A stretch of 64,000 nucleotides of DNA from CADBRN01 sp050944685 (GTDB lineage Bacteria > Bacillota > Clostridia > Lachnospirales > Lachnospiraceae): positions 38,140 to 102,139 of the forward strand of contig JBMNRP010000011.1 of assembly GCA_050944685.1 (NCBI GenBank), read 5' to 3'. The notes below the pieces were generated by a model that did no database searches, was not told the DNA's origin, and saw only the letters and a list, made by a program, of their open reading frames with translations. Shown here piece by piece: positions 48,739-57,274 of this stretch. The position numbers were made by a program, and so were the translations under genes. Numbering within the stretch: the stretch's first letter is position 1; every line of letters starts with the position of its first letter.

Positions 48739-50193
48739 TTATTTTTCTTCAATAATCCGCACGATGTAATCCCACATTCTCTGTACGGAGGAGATGGAGA
48801 GGTGCTCGTCCGGGGTGTGGATATCGAGGATGTCCGGTCCCATGGAGATGGCATCCATATTGGGAATTTTATCCGCGAGAAGTCCGCACTCAACGCCGGC
48901 GTGAATAGCCTCGATAACGAGGTCCTTCCCGAACATTTCTTTGTAGATGCGGGCCATTTTATCGCGGAGCGGCGAATTCTGCACCCACTCCCACGCCGGA
49001 TATTCTCCGGTCATCTCACAGGAGGCGCCGCGGTTCTCGGCGATCCACCTTACTTTCCGGATCAGGCTGTCCTTCGCCGTCCCGACGGAACTGCGGATGG
49101 CAGATTTCATGTAAAATTGATCGGTGTGAAGGGTGGCGACTCCCCAGTTGAGAGAGGTCTCGACCAGACCTTCGACGTGGTCGCTCATGCGCTGGACGCC
49201 CTGCGGCAGCGCGGTCAGAAGTGTGATGACGGCCTTCGTATCTTCTTCCGAAATCGGATCGGCGTCTTCCGGCACACCGCCGAATTCTGCCGGATCACGG
49301 AATTCGATGCAGACCTCCGGATCCGCGACGGAATATTCCGCGCTGACAGCGCCGGCGATTTCCGCGAGTCTGTCCTCGGCCGCTTTCTTATTTTCGACTG
49401 CCAGAAGAATGCTTCCCTCACGGGAGATCGCATTGTCCTTGGACCCATTCTCGAGAGAGACCAGGCGGAGTGCGGAGACATCCCAGAGCCCGCGCAGCAC
49501 GCGTCCGGTCAGCTCAACTGAGCTGGCGTGGCCTTTATTGATCTCCGTGCCGGAATGACCGCCGGCCAGTTTATGAATGTGGATGCAGACTCTCTCCCAT
49601 CCGCAGGCTTCCCGCTTCACAGGAAGAGAGAGATTCGCGGAACCGCCGCCCGCGCAGCCCGCGAGCACGATGCCTTCGTTCTCGGAATCCATGTTCAGGA
49701 GAAGATGGCCCTTCAGCGGCGACAGATCGATTGCGTGTGCGCCGTCCATTCCGACCTCCTCGGATACGGTGCAGACGAACTCCAGTCGCGGATGCTTCAG
49801 GGTCTTTGAGTCCAGAAGCGCCAGAGCGTACGCGATGGCGATTCCGTCGTCGCCGCCGAGCGTAGTGCCCTTCGCCCGGACGTAGTCGCCGTCGATCATC
49901 AGGTCGAGTCCTTCCTTCTCCATATCCTTCTCTACGCCGGGATTTTTCTCGCAGACCATGTCCATATGGCCCTGCAGGATGATCGGCTCTTCCGCCTCAT
50001 ACCCTTCCGAAGCCTCTTTGATGATAATCACATTGTACAGATCATCCTGATAGCACTCCAGACCGCGGTCTTTCGCAAACCGTATCAGGTAATCGCTGAC
50101 CGCCTTCTCATGATAGGACGGCCGGGGAATCTGTGTCAGATCCTCAAAGAAATGAAATACCGACTTCGGCTCCAGATTTTCCAATACTCTCAT
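48739..50193 (-). CDS. pepD: Aminoacyl-histidine dipeptidase (PepD/carnosinase-like, M20)
   Basis: This 484-residue zinc peptidase hydrolyses dipeptides such as X-His. Metal ligands are visible in ILQGHMDMVCEK (HMD), TLGGDDGIAIAYALA, FVCTVSEEVGMDGAHAIDL (Glu-Glu), NMDSENEG and IHAGVECGLL near the C-terminus. The N-terminal PRPSYHEKAVSDYLI fits the family. Its 5' end overlaps the PqqD-like gene by four bases, so the two are translationally coupled and form an operon with an oligopeptide transporter. Confidence 0.95.
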   Translation of the reverse strand: MRVLENLEPKSVFHFFEDLTQIPRPSYHEKAVSDYLIRFAKDRGLECYQDDLYNVIIIKEASEGYEAEEPIILQGHMDMVCEKNPGVEKDMEKEGLDLMIDGDYVRAKGTTLGGDDGIAIAYALALLDSKTLKHPRLEFVCTVSEEVGMDGAHAIDLSPLKGHLLLNMDSENEGIVLAGCAGGGSANLSLPVKREACGWERVCIHIHKLAGGHSGTEINKGHASSVELTGRVLRGLWDVSALRLVSLENGSKDNAISREGSILLAVENKKAAEDRLAEIAGAVSAEYSVADPEVCIEFRDPAEFGGVPEDADPISEEDTKAVITLLTALPQGVQRMSDHVEGLVETSLNWGVATLHTDQFYMKSAIRSSVGTAKDSLIRKVRWIAENRGASCEMTGEYPAWEWVQNSPLRDKMARIYKEMFGKDLVIEAIHAGVECGLLADKIPNMDAISMGPDILDIHTPDEHLSISSVQRMWDYIVRIIEEK

Positions 50194-50573
50194 TTTGACG
50201 CCTCTTTTGATTTTTTCTGTCCTTGCGTGATTTTGTTTTCATAGACCACGTAATGATGATCATGCAGAATCTTGATGAATTTGCTGAGCCGCTCATAGAG
50301 AGGTTCAGCCTTCTCCCCGAACTCTTCTTTTACCGCTTTCCCGATCTCGAAGACCGTTTTTTTTCCGTCCATGCAGCGCCAGACGAACGTTCCGAAGTCA
50401 TCCAGCTCGATGTGAGAGAAACGCGGTTTATTAAACAGCTTCTGCGCAATCACGTTATAAAAGCCTTTGTGTTCCGTCAGGATTTCAATATGGTCTTTCT
50501 CATTGACATCCGTCCGGAACAGCCTGTTCGGCCGGGGAACATAGTCCAGAAAATTTTCTTTTTTCCGTGCCAT
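50190..50573 (-). CDS. PqqD-like / RiPP-recognition-element protein
   Basis: The 127-residue protein has the PqqD winged-helix pattern: a beta-rich N-terminus (NFLDYVPRPNRLF), IELDDFGTFVWRCMDGKKTV, then FEIGKAVKEEFG and a helix ending KFIKILHDHHYVVYENK. PqqD-type domains bind leader peptides of ribosomally made peptides. No radical-SAM enzyme, cyclase or precursor gene is in the window. It lies between an OPT transporter gene (one-base gap) and pepD (four-base overlap), so it is probably part of peptide uptake or its control; that is inference. Confidence 0.82.
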   Translation of the reverse strand: MARKKENFLDYVPRPNRLFRTDVNEKDHIEILTEHKGFYNVIAQKLFNKPRFSHIELDDFGTFVWRCMDGKKTVFEIGKAVKEEFGEKAEPLYERLSKFIKILHDHHYVVYENKITQGQKKSKEASK

Positions 50574-50574
50574 A

Positions 50575-52461
50575 TTATTTCGCCGCTTTCGGTTCTTTTA
50601 CGATCGCGCGGACGAACAGCGCGATCAGAGCGGCAAAGAAGAGAATGGATCCGATCGATCCGAGACTGAACGGAAGGGAGATATCGACGCCGGCGAAGGC
50701 AAACACCGCCAGCAGGACGCCGACCAGTCCCTCGCCCGCGATCATGCCGGACGCAAACAGGACACCGCGATTGGACTTTTTCTTTCTGACATCCTCGCTT
50801 TTTTCTTTCTTCTTGTCCACCCAGAGACGAACCAGGCCGCCGACCATAATTCCGGTCGTGGAGAAAATCGGCAGATAGATTCCGACCGCAAACGGCATGA
50901 CCGGGATGCCGAAGATCTCCGCAATGACACCGATGAAGACGCCGACGAACACGAGGGACCACGGAAGCTTTCCGTTCATGACACCTTCGACGATCATTTT
51001 CATCATGCCCGCCTGCGGAGCCGGGAGCTCTGTGGAGCCGAAGCCGTAGCCCGCGTTCAGAATGTACATGATATAGCCGATGACGATACCGGACGCGAGA
51101 ACACCCACGATTTCTCCGACCTGCTGTTTCCACGGGGTCGCTCCCACGATGTATCCGGTCTTCAGATCCTGAGACACATCGCCGGCGATGCAGGCCGCCA
51201 CGCAGATGACGGAGCCGATCGTGATCGCGACAATCATACCTGCCGTTCCGGAATTGCCGGTCGTCTTCAGGATAATCGTCGTGACCAGAAGCGTTGCGAT
51301 CGTCATGCCGGAAACCGGGTTATTCGAGCTTCCTACAATTCCGACCATGCGGGCGGAAACCGTGACGAAGAAGAAACCGAACACGGCAATCAGAATGGCT
51401 CCCAGAAGATTCACCTCTACAACGGGAAGCAGCCACAGAAGCAATACGATAATCAGAGCGCCGATTCCCACCACCTTCAGCGAGAGATCCTTCGTCGTGC
51501 GGGTGACGGTCGTCTGACGGTTCTTCATGCTCTCCATGGATTTTCTGAACGCGCGGATAATCATCGGGAAGGATTTCACGAGAGAAATCACTCCGCCGCA
51601 GGCCACTGCGCCCGCGCCGATGTAGCGGATATAGCTGCTCCAGATCCCGCCGGTACCCAGTTTCGAGATCTCGACCGTGGCCGGGAAGATGGCGGTGGTG
51701 ACGGAGCTTCCGAATACGTAAAGGAGCGGCATCAGAACAAACCAGGCGAGGACACCGCCGCCGAACATATAAGCGGAGATCTTCGGTCCGCAGATAAAAC
51801 CGACGCCGACCAGGGACGGAAGGACATCAATGCCGATCCCGGATCCCTTGTAGCTCTTGAAATCGTAGCCGATTTCCGACGGAAACAGCTTGATGCCGTC
51901 CGCAATAAACTTGTAGACGGCTGCCAGTCCCAGTCCGCTGAAAACACCCCTGGCGCTGGCTCCGCCCTCTTCCCCCGCGAGAAGTACTTCCGAGCAGGCG
52001 GTGCCCTCCGGATACGGAAGCGTTCCGTGCTCTTCCACGATCAGGGCGTTTCTCAGGGGAATCATGAACAGGACGCCGAGCGTTCCGCCGAGGATCGCGA
52101 TGACGGCGATCGTCGTTACCGAAGGCGCATCCATAGCGCCCTCTTCCGCCCACATAAACAGAGCGGGCATGGTAAAAATGGCGCCCGCCGCTACCGACTC
52201 ACCGGCGGAGCCGATTGTCTGCACCATGTTGTTTTCCAGAATATTGTCCCGCTTCAGAATCGCGCGGCAGATTCCCATGGAAATAACAGCCGCCGGAATC
52301 GAGGCAGAAATCGTAAGGCCTACCCGAAGGCCCAGGTACGCGTTTGCCGCGCCGAAAACAATCGCCAGAATAATGCCCAGCGTGACCGATACCGGCGTCA
52401 TCTCCGGCAGATTCTGACTCGCCGAAATATACGGCTTAAATTCTTCTTTTGAACTGCTCAA
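50575..52461 (-). CDS. OPT-family oligopeptide transporter
   Basis: The 628-residue protein is made of about 15 hydrophobic helices. It starts with TTG at 52461, seven bases after GGGAGG. Recognisable segments are PYISASQNLPEMTPVSVTLG, ANAYLGLRVGLTISASIPAA, LPYPEGTACSEVLLAGEEGG (a conserved OPT motif) and GDVSQDLKTGYIVGATP. Bacterial OPT members import small peptides, sometimes metal chelates, by proton coupling. It leads the operon with a PqqD-like gene and a dipeptidase, which suggests import and hydrolysis of peptides. It has a strong promoter just after rsmF. Confidence 0.94.
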   Translation of the reverse strand: MSSSKEEFKPYISASQNLPEMTPVSVTLGIILAIVFGAANAYLGLRVGLTISASIPAAVISMGICRAILKRDNILENNMVQTIGSAGESVAAGAIFTMPALFMWAEEGAMDAPSVTTIAVIAILGGTLGVLFMIPLRNALIVEEHGTLPYPEGTACSEVLLAGEEGGASARGVFSGLGLAAVYKFIADGIKLFPSEIGYDFKSYKGSGIGIDVLPSLVGVGFICGPKISAYMFGGGVLAWFVLMPLLYVFGSSVTTAIFPATVEISKLGTGGIWSSYIRYIGAGAVACGGVISLVKSFPMIIRAFRKSMESMKNRQTTVTRTTKDLSLKVVGIGALIIVLLLWLLPVVEVNLLGAILIAVFGFFFVTVSARMVGIVGSSNNPVSGMTIATLLVTTIILKTTGNSGTAGMIVAITIGSVICVAACIAGDVSQDLKTGYIVGATPWKQQVGEIVGVLASGIVIGYIMYILNAGYGFGSTELPAPQAGMMKMIVEGVMNGKLPWSLVFVGVFIGVIAEIFGIPVMPFAVGIYLPIFSTTGIMVGGLVRLWVDKKKEKSEDVRKKKSNRGVLFASGMIAGEGLVGVLLAVFAFAGVDISLPFSLGSIGSILFFAALIALFVRAIVKEPKAAK

Positions 52462-52514
52462 AACATTTCCTCCCTGTATCTATTGCATAAACTTTCAAGA
52501 AAGAGAATAAAAAT

Positions 52515-52543
52515 ATTATAAATGCTTTACACAATAGCGTCAA
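52515..52543 (-). promoter_or_regulatory. Near-consensus promoter of the OPT operon
   Basis: On the minus strand TTGACG (52543-52538), 17 bases, TATAAT (52520-52515), about 55 bases before the TTG start. Confidence 0.8.
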
Positions 52544-52552
52544 TGTTACCCT

Positions 52553-54130
52553 TCAGGTTCTCCACGAAACCGGAATTCTGTTCTTCAGAATGTCCGCGGA
52601 AAATCTGCCCCATCCGACCGGAAAACGGTCCGCGAGGACGAGATTCCATCCGGGAGAAACCGACAGTCTCCGGTTTCCCCCCGTCTCCTGCGGGATGCGA
52701 AGCGATTCTCCGCGCAGAAACGCGGACAGGCGCGGATCATCCGCCGGGAAGATGACGCATTTTCCGCAGTCCTCCGCCGACAGAAGCAGGGCGAAGGGCT
52801 GCGACGGCTCAAACCGGTTTTTTTTCAGATCGCCGAGATATACGCCGCTGCGGAGAAACTTCAGCTGCATCGCCGCCGCGGGAAATGCCGGCATCAGATA
52901 GACGCGCCCTCCGCGCGCCTCGATACTTCCTGCCGGGAGACGGATTTTCATCTCTTTCAGAAAGGCGCGGAAGCTGGAAAGATCCTCCTTCGCGGGGACC
53001 GCTTCGCGCCGCTTTTTCTTATCTTTCTTTTTCCCGGCACCCGCTAGAACCCCGGAAGAAAAGCCGGGTCCTTCCCCGGATGGCACCGGAGGGCCGCACC
53101 CCTCCGCACGCTTTTTCATGAGAGAGAGGAAATGTCCCTCTCCCCGCATCCGGTGCGGCCAGATTCGCACGCACTTCGGAATATCCGTCCGGATTTTTTC
53201 CCGGAACCCGGAAAGTTTTTCCGCTTCCAGACCGCGCTCTTTTTCGGAAGTCACAAGTTCCTCTTCCGCCCAGTCCGGCCTTCCCGGAGAAAATCCGCTG
53301 TACGGAGAGATTTCCAGAATCTCCATCTCCGGGTGGCGGATCAGAAACTCCGCAATATTTCCTTCATTTTCCGCCGGGGAGAAGGTGCAGGTCGAATACA
53401 TGAGAAGGCCGCCCGGCTTCAGCATGCGAAAGCCCTCCTCCAGAATCTGTCTCTGAAGCTTCGAGAGTTCCCGGACCTTCGCGGGGCTCCAGGCGGCCGC
53501 CACCTCCGGCTGCTTGCGGAACATCCCCTCGCCGGAACAAGGCGCGTCAATCAGGATCTTGTCAAAATAGAGCGGGAATACTCCGGAAAGCCGGTCCGGC
53601 CTCTCATTCGTCACAAGGAAATTTCTCGCGCCGAACAGCTCCAGATTCCGCAGCAGTGCCCTGGCCCGCGCATTGCTGACCTCGTTCGCCACGAGCACGC
53701 CGCTCTGCGAAAGCGGCTGTGCGGGAGAATCGCCGGATTTTTCTGTCCGGTCCGCTTCCCACAGCTTCGCCGCCAGCTGAGTCGATTTCCCGCCGGGCGC
53801 CGCGCACAGGTCGAGTACCCGGTCCCCCGCCGATACCGGCAGGCGGTCCGCCGGCGTCATCGCGCTCGGCTCCTGAAGGTAATACAGGCCGGCATGATAA
53901 TACGGGTGCTGAGCCGGTCTTACATCCGGCGGATAAAAATACCCGTTCCCTGCCCAGGGAATCCTTTCCACATGAAACGGGACGATCCCCTCAAACTCCT
54001 CCGAGGAGATTTTCATGGGATTGATCCTGAGTCCGGATACCTGCGGAAGATCGTACGACCCCCGCCACTTCGGATATTCGTCCCCGAGCATCCTTTTCAT
54101 TCTGTCTGTAAACTCATCCGGTAAATACAT
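52553..54130 (-). CDS. rsmF: RNA cytosine-C5 methyltransferase (RsmF/NOL1-NOP2-Sun family)
   Basis: It methylates cytosine in 16S rRNA or tRNA using SAM. The ATG at 54130 (MYLPDEFTDRMKRML) with AAAGGAAG upstream gives 525 residues. The N-terminal YPKWRGSYDLPQVSGLRINP is the RNA-binding start, SAM motifs include DRVLDLCAAPGGKSTQLAAK, the catalytic cysteines are in ILIDAPCSGEGMF and LLMYSTCTFSPAENE, and the C-terminal PUA-like domain (about 400-525) is that of the Firmicutes RsmF type. A basic, disordered insertion (AGKKKDKKKRREA) precedes that domain. Confidence 0.94.
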   Translation of the reverse strand: MYLPDEFTDRMKRMLGDEYPKWRGSYDLPQVSGLRINPMKISSEEFEGIVPFHVERIPWAGNGYFYPPDVRPAQHPYYHAGLYYLQEPSAMTPADRLPVSAGDRVLDLCAAPGGKSTQLAAKLWEADRTEKSGDSPAQPLSQSGVLVANEVSNARARALLRNLELFGARNFLVTNERPDRLSGVFPLYFDKILIDAPCSGEGMFRKQPEVAAAWSPAKVRELSKLQRQILEEGFRMLKPGGLLMYSTCTFSPAENEGNIAEFLIRHPEMEILEISPYSGFSPGRPDWAEEELVTSEKERGLEAEKLSGFREKIRTDIPKCVRIWPHRMRGEGHFLSLMKKRAEGCGPPVPSGEGPGFSSGVLAGAGKKKDKKKRREAVPAKEDLSSFRAFLKEMKIRLPAGSIEARGGRVYLMPAFPAAAMQLKFLRSGVYLGDLKKNRFEPSQPFALLLSAEDCGKCVIFPADDPRLSAFLRGESLRIPQETGGNRRLSVSPGWNLVLADRFPVGWGRFSADILKNRIPVSWRT

Positions 54131-54201
54131 TCTCTTCCTTTGCTTCGAGCCGTTCGCTCCTCCGGGAACTGCCGGCCCGAAGAATGCGCACGTGCACAAA
54201 T

Positions 54202-54236
54202 ATGGCGGCCGGTCTGGCAACCTGCCGCCATTTTTA
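54202..54236. terminator. Weak terminator-like hairpin between spoVG and rsmF
   Basis: ATGGCGGC (54202-54209) / GCCGCCAT (54224-54231) form an 8-base stem. The T run (TTTTTATTG) lies on the plus strand, whereas the genes here are on the minus strand, where only ATATTTG follows; its role is unclear. Confidence 0.35.
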
Positions 54237-54299
54237 TTGCTGCTCTTTCTGTTTCAGATCTTCAGAGTTCTTCCTGGTACGGGAAAATCTGCTGCCTGA

Positions 54300-54572
54300 T
54301 TACTCTTCCGTCTCGTCCGCCGTCTCCTGGTACTTATTCAGGATGATCTCCTGAATCTCCGCTCTCGTCTCCGAATTGATCGGATGGGCTATATCCCGGT
54401 ATTCTCCATCCGCTGTCTTTCTGCTCGGCATTGCGATGAACAGCCCTTTTTCTCCCTCGATCACTTTGATATCATGAACCACAAACTGGTCGTCAATCGT
54501 GATCGAAACAAAAGCTTTCATCTTGCCCTCATCTTTGGTGACACGTCTGATTCTCACATCTGTAATCTGCAT
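54300..54572 (-). CDS. spoVG: SpoVG-family regulator
   Basis: The 90-residue protein opens MQITDVRIRRVTKDEGKMKA and contains FVSITIDDQFVVHDIKVIEG, FIAMPSRKTADGEYRDIAHP and ETRAEIQEIIL, the SpoVG fold (small nucleic-acid-binding dimer). In other Firmicutes it acts in septation, sporulation and gene control, sometimes as an RNA-binding protein. It is a short gene between glgD and rsmF with a good AGGAGGG site. The acidic C-terminus (ETADETEE) is normal. Confidence 0.96.
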   Translation of the reverse strand: MQITDVRIRRVTKDEGKMKAFVSITIDDQFVVHDIKVIEGEKGLFIAMPSRKTADGEYRDIAHPINSETRAEIQEIILNKYQETADETEE

Positions 54573-54618
54573 TCCGTTTCCCTCCTCTTTCTACAGAGGG
54601 TGACAACTCCTCTGCGGT

Positions 54619-55734
54619 TTAGATTGCGTACCTTTCATTGTTCTCCACGACTATCTTGATTTCATCCTCACCGCAGTAATACGAATTAGCCCGGATTGTA
54701 TCGCGGCTTTCAACGATACAATTCTCAATGTGGGTATTGTCCCCAAGATAAACATTGTTGAGTACGATCGAGTTTTTTATCACACAATTATTTCCGACAT
54801 AGACATCATGGAACAATACTGAATTTTCAACCGTGCCGTTCACAATACAGCCGCTGGAAATCAAGCTGTTTCTCACATGATTTCCCGGGTTGAACTTGGC
54901 CGGCGGAAGATCGTAACTCTTCGAATAAATTCCGGGATATTGATTAAAGAAATAATCCCGCACTTCCGGTTTCAAAAAGTCCATGTTGGTCCGGTAATAT
55001 GACTCAACCGTCGCTATGTTACTCCAATAGGTATCAATCTTGTATCCATAGATACTTTTCAGGTTCTTATATCGGATAAATATGTCCTTGACCAGATCGT
55101 ACCGGTCCTCGTGAACACATTTCTCCAGCAACTCGATCAGCTGTCTCCTTCTTAAAATGTAGATTCCGGTCGATATCAGATTCGAGGTGGAAACCATCGG
55201 CTTTTCCTCAAATTCCTCAATCCGGTAATCTTCATTCATTTTCAGCACCCCGAAACGATTCGGATCGTCATTCCTGCACTCCGTGCAGACGACGGTGATG
55301 TCGGACCGCTTTGATATATGGTACTGAAGCACGTCATTGTAGTCGAGCTTATAAACGCCGTCGCCCGAAGCAATGATCACATAAGGCTCATGGCTTTCCT
55401 TCAGCCAGTTGATATTCTGGTAAATCGCATCCGCTGTTCCCCTGTACCACCAGCTGTTGTTCGCCGTGACCATGGGAGTGAACACGTACAGGCCTCCCTG
55501 CTTGCGTCCGAAATCCCACCACTTCGATGACATCAGGTGCTCGTTCAGCGACCGCGCGTTATACTGGGTCAATACGGCGACCTTCTGTACGTGCGAGTTG
55601 CTCATGTTGCTCAGCGCGAAGTCAATGCTCCGGTAGCTTCCCGCTATCGGCATCGCGGCTATCGCGCGCTTGTTCGCCAGCTCACGCATTCTGGTACTCG
55701 TACCGCCGGCGAGGATGATTCCGAGTGCCCTCAT
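54619..55734 (-). CDS. glgD: ADP-glucose pyrophosphorylase regulatory-type subunit
   Basis: The 371-residue protein has the nucleotidyltransferase start GIILAGGTSTRMRELANKRA and a C-terminal left-handed beta-helix (about 250-371) rich in hexapeptide turns (VNGTVENSVLFHDVYVGNNC, IVLNNVYLGDN). Firmicutes GlgD forms a heterotetramer with GlgC and is considered mainly regulatory. Its start codon overlaps the glgC stop (ATGA, four bases). Some catalytic residues in the GlgC-like active site are changed (for example RMRELANKRA in place of the Gly-Gly-x-Gly-x-Arg-Leu loop with intact Lys). Confidence 0.95.
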   Translation of the reverse strand: MRALGIILAGGTSTRMRELANKRAIAAMPIAGSYRSIDFALSNMSNSHVQKVAVLTQYNARSLNEHLMSSKWWDFGRKQGGLYVFTPMVTANNSWWYRGTADAIYQNINWLKESHEPYVIIASGDGVYKLDYNDVLQYHISKRSDITVVCTECRNDDPNRFGVLKMNEDYRIEEFEEKPMVSTSNLISTGIYILRRRQLIELLEKCVHEDRYDLVKDIFIRYKNLKSIYGYKIDTYWSNIATVESYYRTNMDFLKPEVRDYFFNQYPGIYSKSYDLPPAKFNPGNHVRNSLISSGCIVNGTVENSVLFHDVYVGNNCVIKNSIVLNNVYLGDNTHIENCIVESRDTIRANSYYCGEDEIKIVVENNERYAI

Positions 55735-57008
55735 AACTGACCACCGCCCTTCTCCAGCAAAGCACTGCCGCTCGGCAGTCTGCCGTCTCTGTAGTCTTCT
55801 AATTTTGTTCTGCCGGAGATCACGGTATTTTTGCCAATTTTCACGTCGTCCGGGATTTCTGCGAACTCCCCGATCGTGACGAGACCGTCCGTGTATATCT
55901 TGTCGTTGTATACATTCGGGACCTCATCCCACAGTCCGGTCTCCACACGGTCGCCGATCCTCGAGGACTCCGCAACAATCGTTTTTTCGAGCTGGGTCCC
56001 CTCCCCGATCACGCTGTGACGCATGATGATGGAGTCACGGATGACAGCCCCTTTTTTAATCGTAACATCAAGACCGATTACTGAGTTGTAAACCTCGCCG
56101 AAGATCTCACAGCCCTCCGCGATACAGCACCGGTCGACCACGGCATCCGCCGAAATATACTCCGGCCGGATGATGTCGGCCTTCGTATAGATCTTCCAGA
56201 ACTCCTCGTAAAGATTGAATTCCGGAATAATATCAATCAGCTCCATATTCGCCTGCCAGTACGAAGTCAGCGTACCGACATCTCTCCAGTATCCGTTAAA
56301 CTCGTACGCATACAGCTTTCTTCCATTGTCACGGCAGAAAGGCAATATGTGTTTTCCGAAGTCAAGACCGGGCTGATCCTTCCGGGCGATCAGCGCCTCC
56401 TTCAGGACATCCCAGCTGAAAATATAGATGCCCATCGACGCCAGATTGCTCTTCGGATGCTCCGGCTTCTCTTCGAATTCCGTGATCCTTCCGGTCTCAT
56501 CCGCGACCATGATGCCGAACCGGCTCGCCTCTTCCTCGGGAACCGGCATACAGGCGATCGTCACATCCGCTTTGTTGGCCTTGTGATAATCCAGCATGAC
56601 CTCATAATCCATCTTATAAATGTGGTCGCCTGAAAGTATCAGCACATAGTCGGGATTAAAGGATTCCATATACGCGAGGTTCTGGAAAATCGCGTTCGCC
56701 GTCCCTGAGTACCACTCGCTCGAATCACTCTTCTCATAGGGAGGGAGAATCGAGACACCGCCGACATTCCTGTCCAGATCCCAGGGAATACCGATGCCGA
56801 TGTGCGAGTTCAGACGCAGAGGCTGGTACTGGGTGAGGACACCGACCGTATCAATCCCGGAATTGATGCAGTTGGACAGAGGAAAGTCGATAATGCGGTA
56901 CTTTCCGCCGAACTCAACGGCAGGCTTGGCAACCGAATCGGTCAGGATGCCAAGTCTGCTGCCTTGTCCGCCGGCAAGGAGCATCGCGATCATCTCTTTC
57001 TTAATCAT
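55731..57008 (-). CDS. glgC: Glucose-1-phosphate adenylyltransferase, catalytic subunit
   Basis: It makes ADP-glucose for glycogen synthesis. The ATG at 57008 (MIKKEMIAMLLAGGQGSRLG) follows AGAGGTG and gives 425 residues. The loop MLLAGGQGSRLG binds the nucleotide; KPAVEFGGKYRIIDFPLSN, VLTQYQPLRLNSHI, LSGDHIYKMDY and FEEKPEHPKSN follow, and a C-terminal beta-helix includes IRDSIIMRHSVIGEG. It forms the glgC-glgD operon. In the window it joins malQ in storage-polysaccharide metabolism. Confidence 0.96.
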   Translation of the reverse strand: MIKKEMIAMLLAGGQGSRLGILTDSVAKPAVEFGGKYRIIDFPLSNCINSGIDTVGVLTQYQPLRLNSHIGIGIPWDLDRNVGGVSILPPYEKSDSSEWYSGTANAIFQNLAYMESFNPDYVLILSGDHIYKMDYEVMLDYHKANKADVTIACMPVPEEEASRFGIMVADETGRITEFEEKPEHPKSNLASMGIYIFSWDVLKEALIARKDQPGLDFGKHILPFCRDNGRKLYAYEFNGYWRDVGTLTSYWQANMELIDIIPEFNLYEEFWKIYTKADIIRPEYISADAVVDRCCIAEGCEIFGEVYNSVIGLDVTIKKGAVIRDSIIMRHSVIGEGTQLEKTIVAESSRIGDRVETGLWDEVPNVYNDKIYTDGLVTIGEFAEIPDDVKIGKNTVISGRTKLEDYRDGRLPSGSALLEKGGGQL

Positions 57009-57040
57009 GTCAATCACCTCTTGTAGTTTATGTTATAATG

Positions 57041-57069
57041 ATTATAGCATAGTTCGTTTTTAGTGTGAA
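57041..57069 (-). promoter_or_regulatory. Predicted sigma-A promoter of glgC-glgD
   Basis: On the minus strand TTCACA (57069-57064), 17 bases, TATAAT (57046-57041). A second TATAA sequence lies eight bases nearer the gene. The -10 box is 32 bases before the ATG. Confidence 0.72.
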
Positions 57070-57181
57070 CAAAATTTATAATATGCCAAGAGATTTCCAT
57101 CCCTTTTTTATAAGAAATAGACAATTGTTCGTCCGAATTTTCTTAACAATTCAGAAGTTTTTGTCAAAAAACGAATGGAAA

Positions 57182-57210
57182 TAGACATTTTTGCCGCCTG
57201 CCGTTATAAT
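57182..57210 (+). promoter_or_regulatory. Predicted sigma-A promoter of murC
   Basis: TAGACA (57182-57187), 17 bases, TATAAT (57205-57210), giving a leader of about 58 bases to the ATG at 57275. Confidence 0.72.
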
Positions 57211-57274
57211 AAGTATCTGCAAGTTTTTTGAACAGGCAGATACCGAAATTTCTGAAAAAAAAACGGAGGAAATC

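Noticed and set aside
50190..50573. PqqD-like gene as part of a RiPP biosynthetic cluster
   Set aside because: No precursor peptide, radical-SAM enzyme, YcaO or peptidase-containing ABC transporter lies in the surrounding 10 kb.
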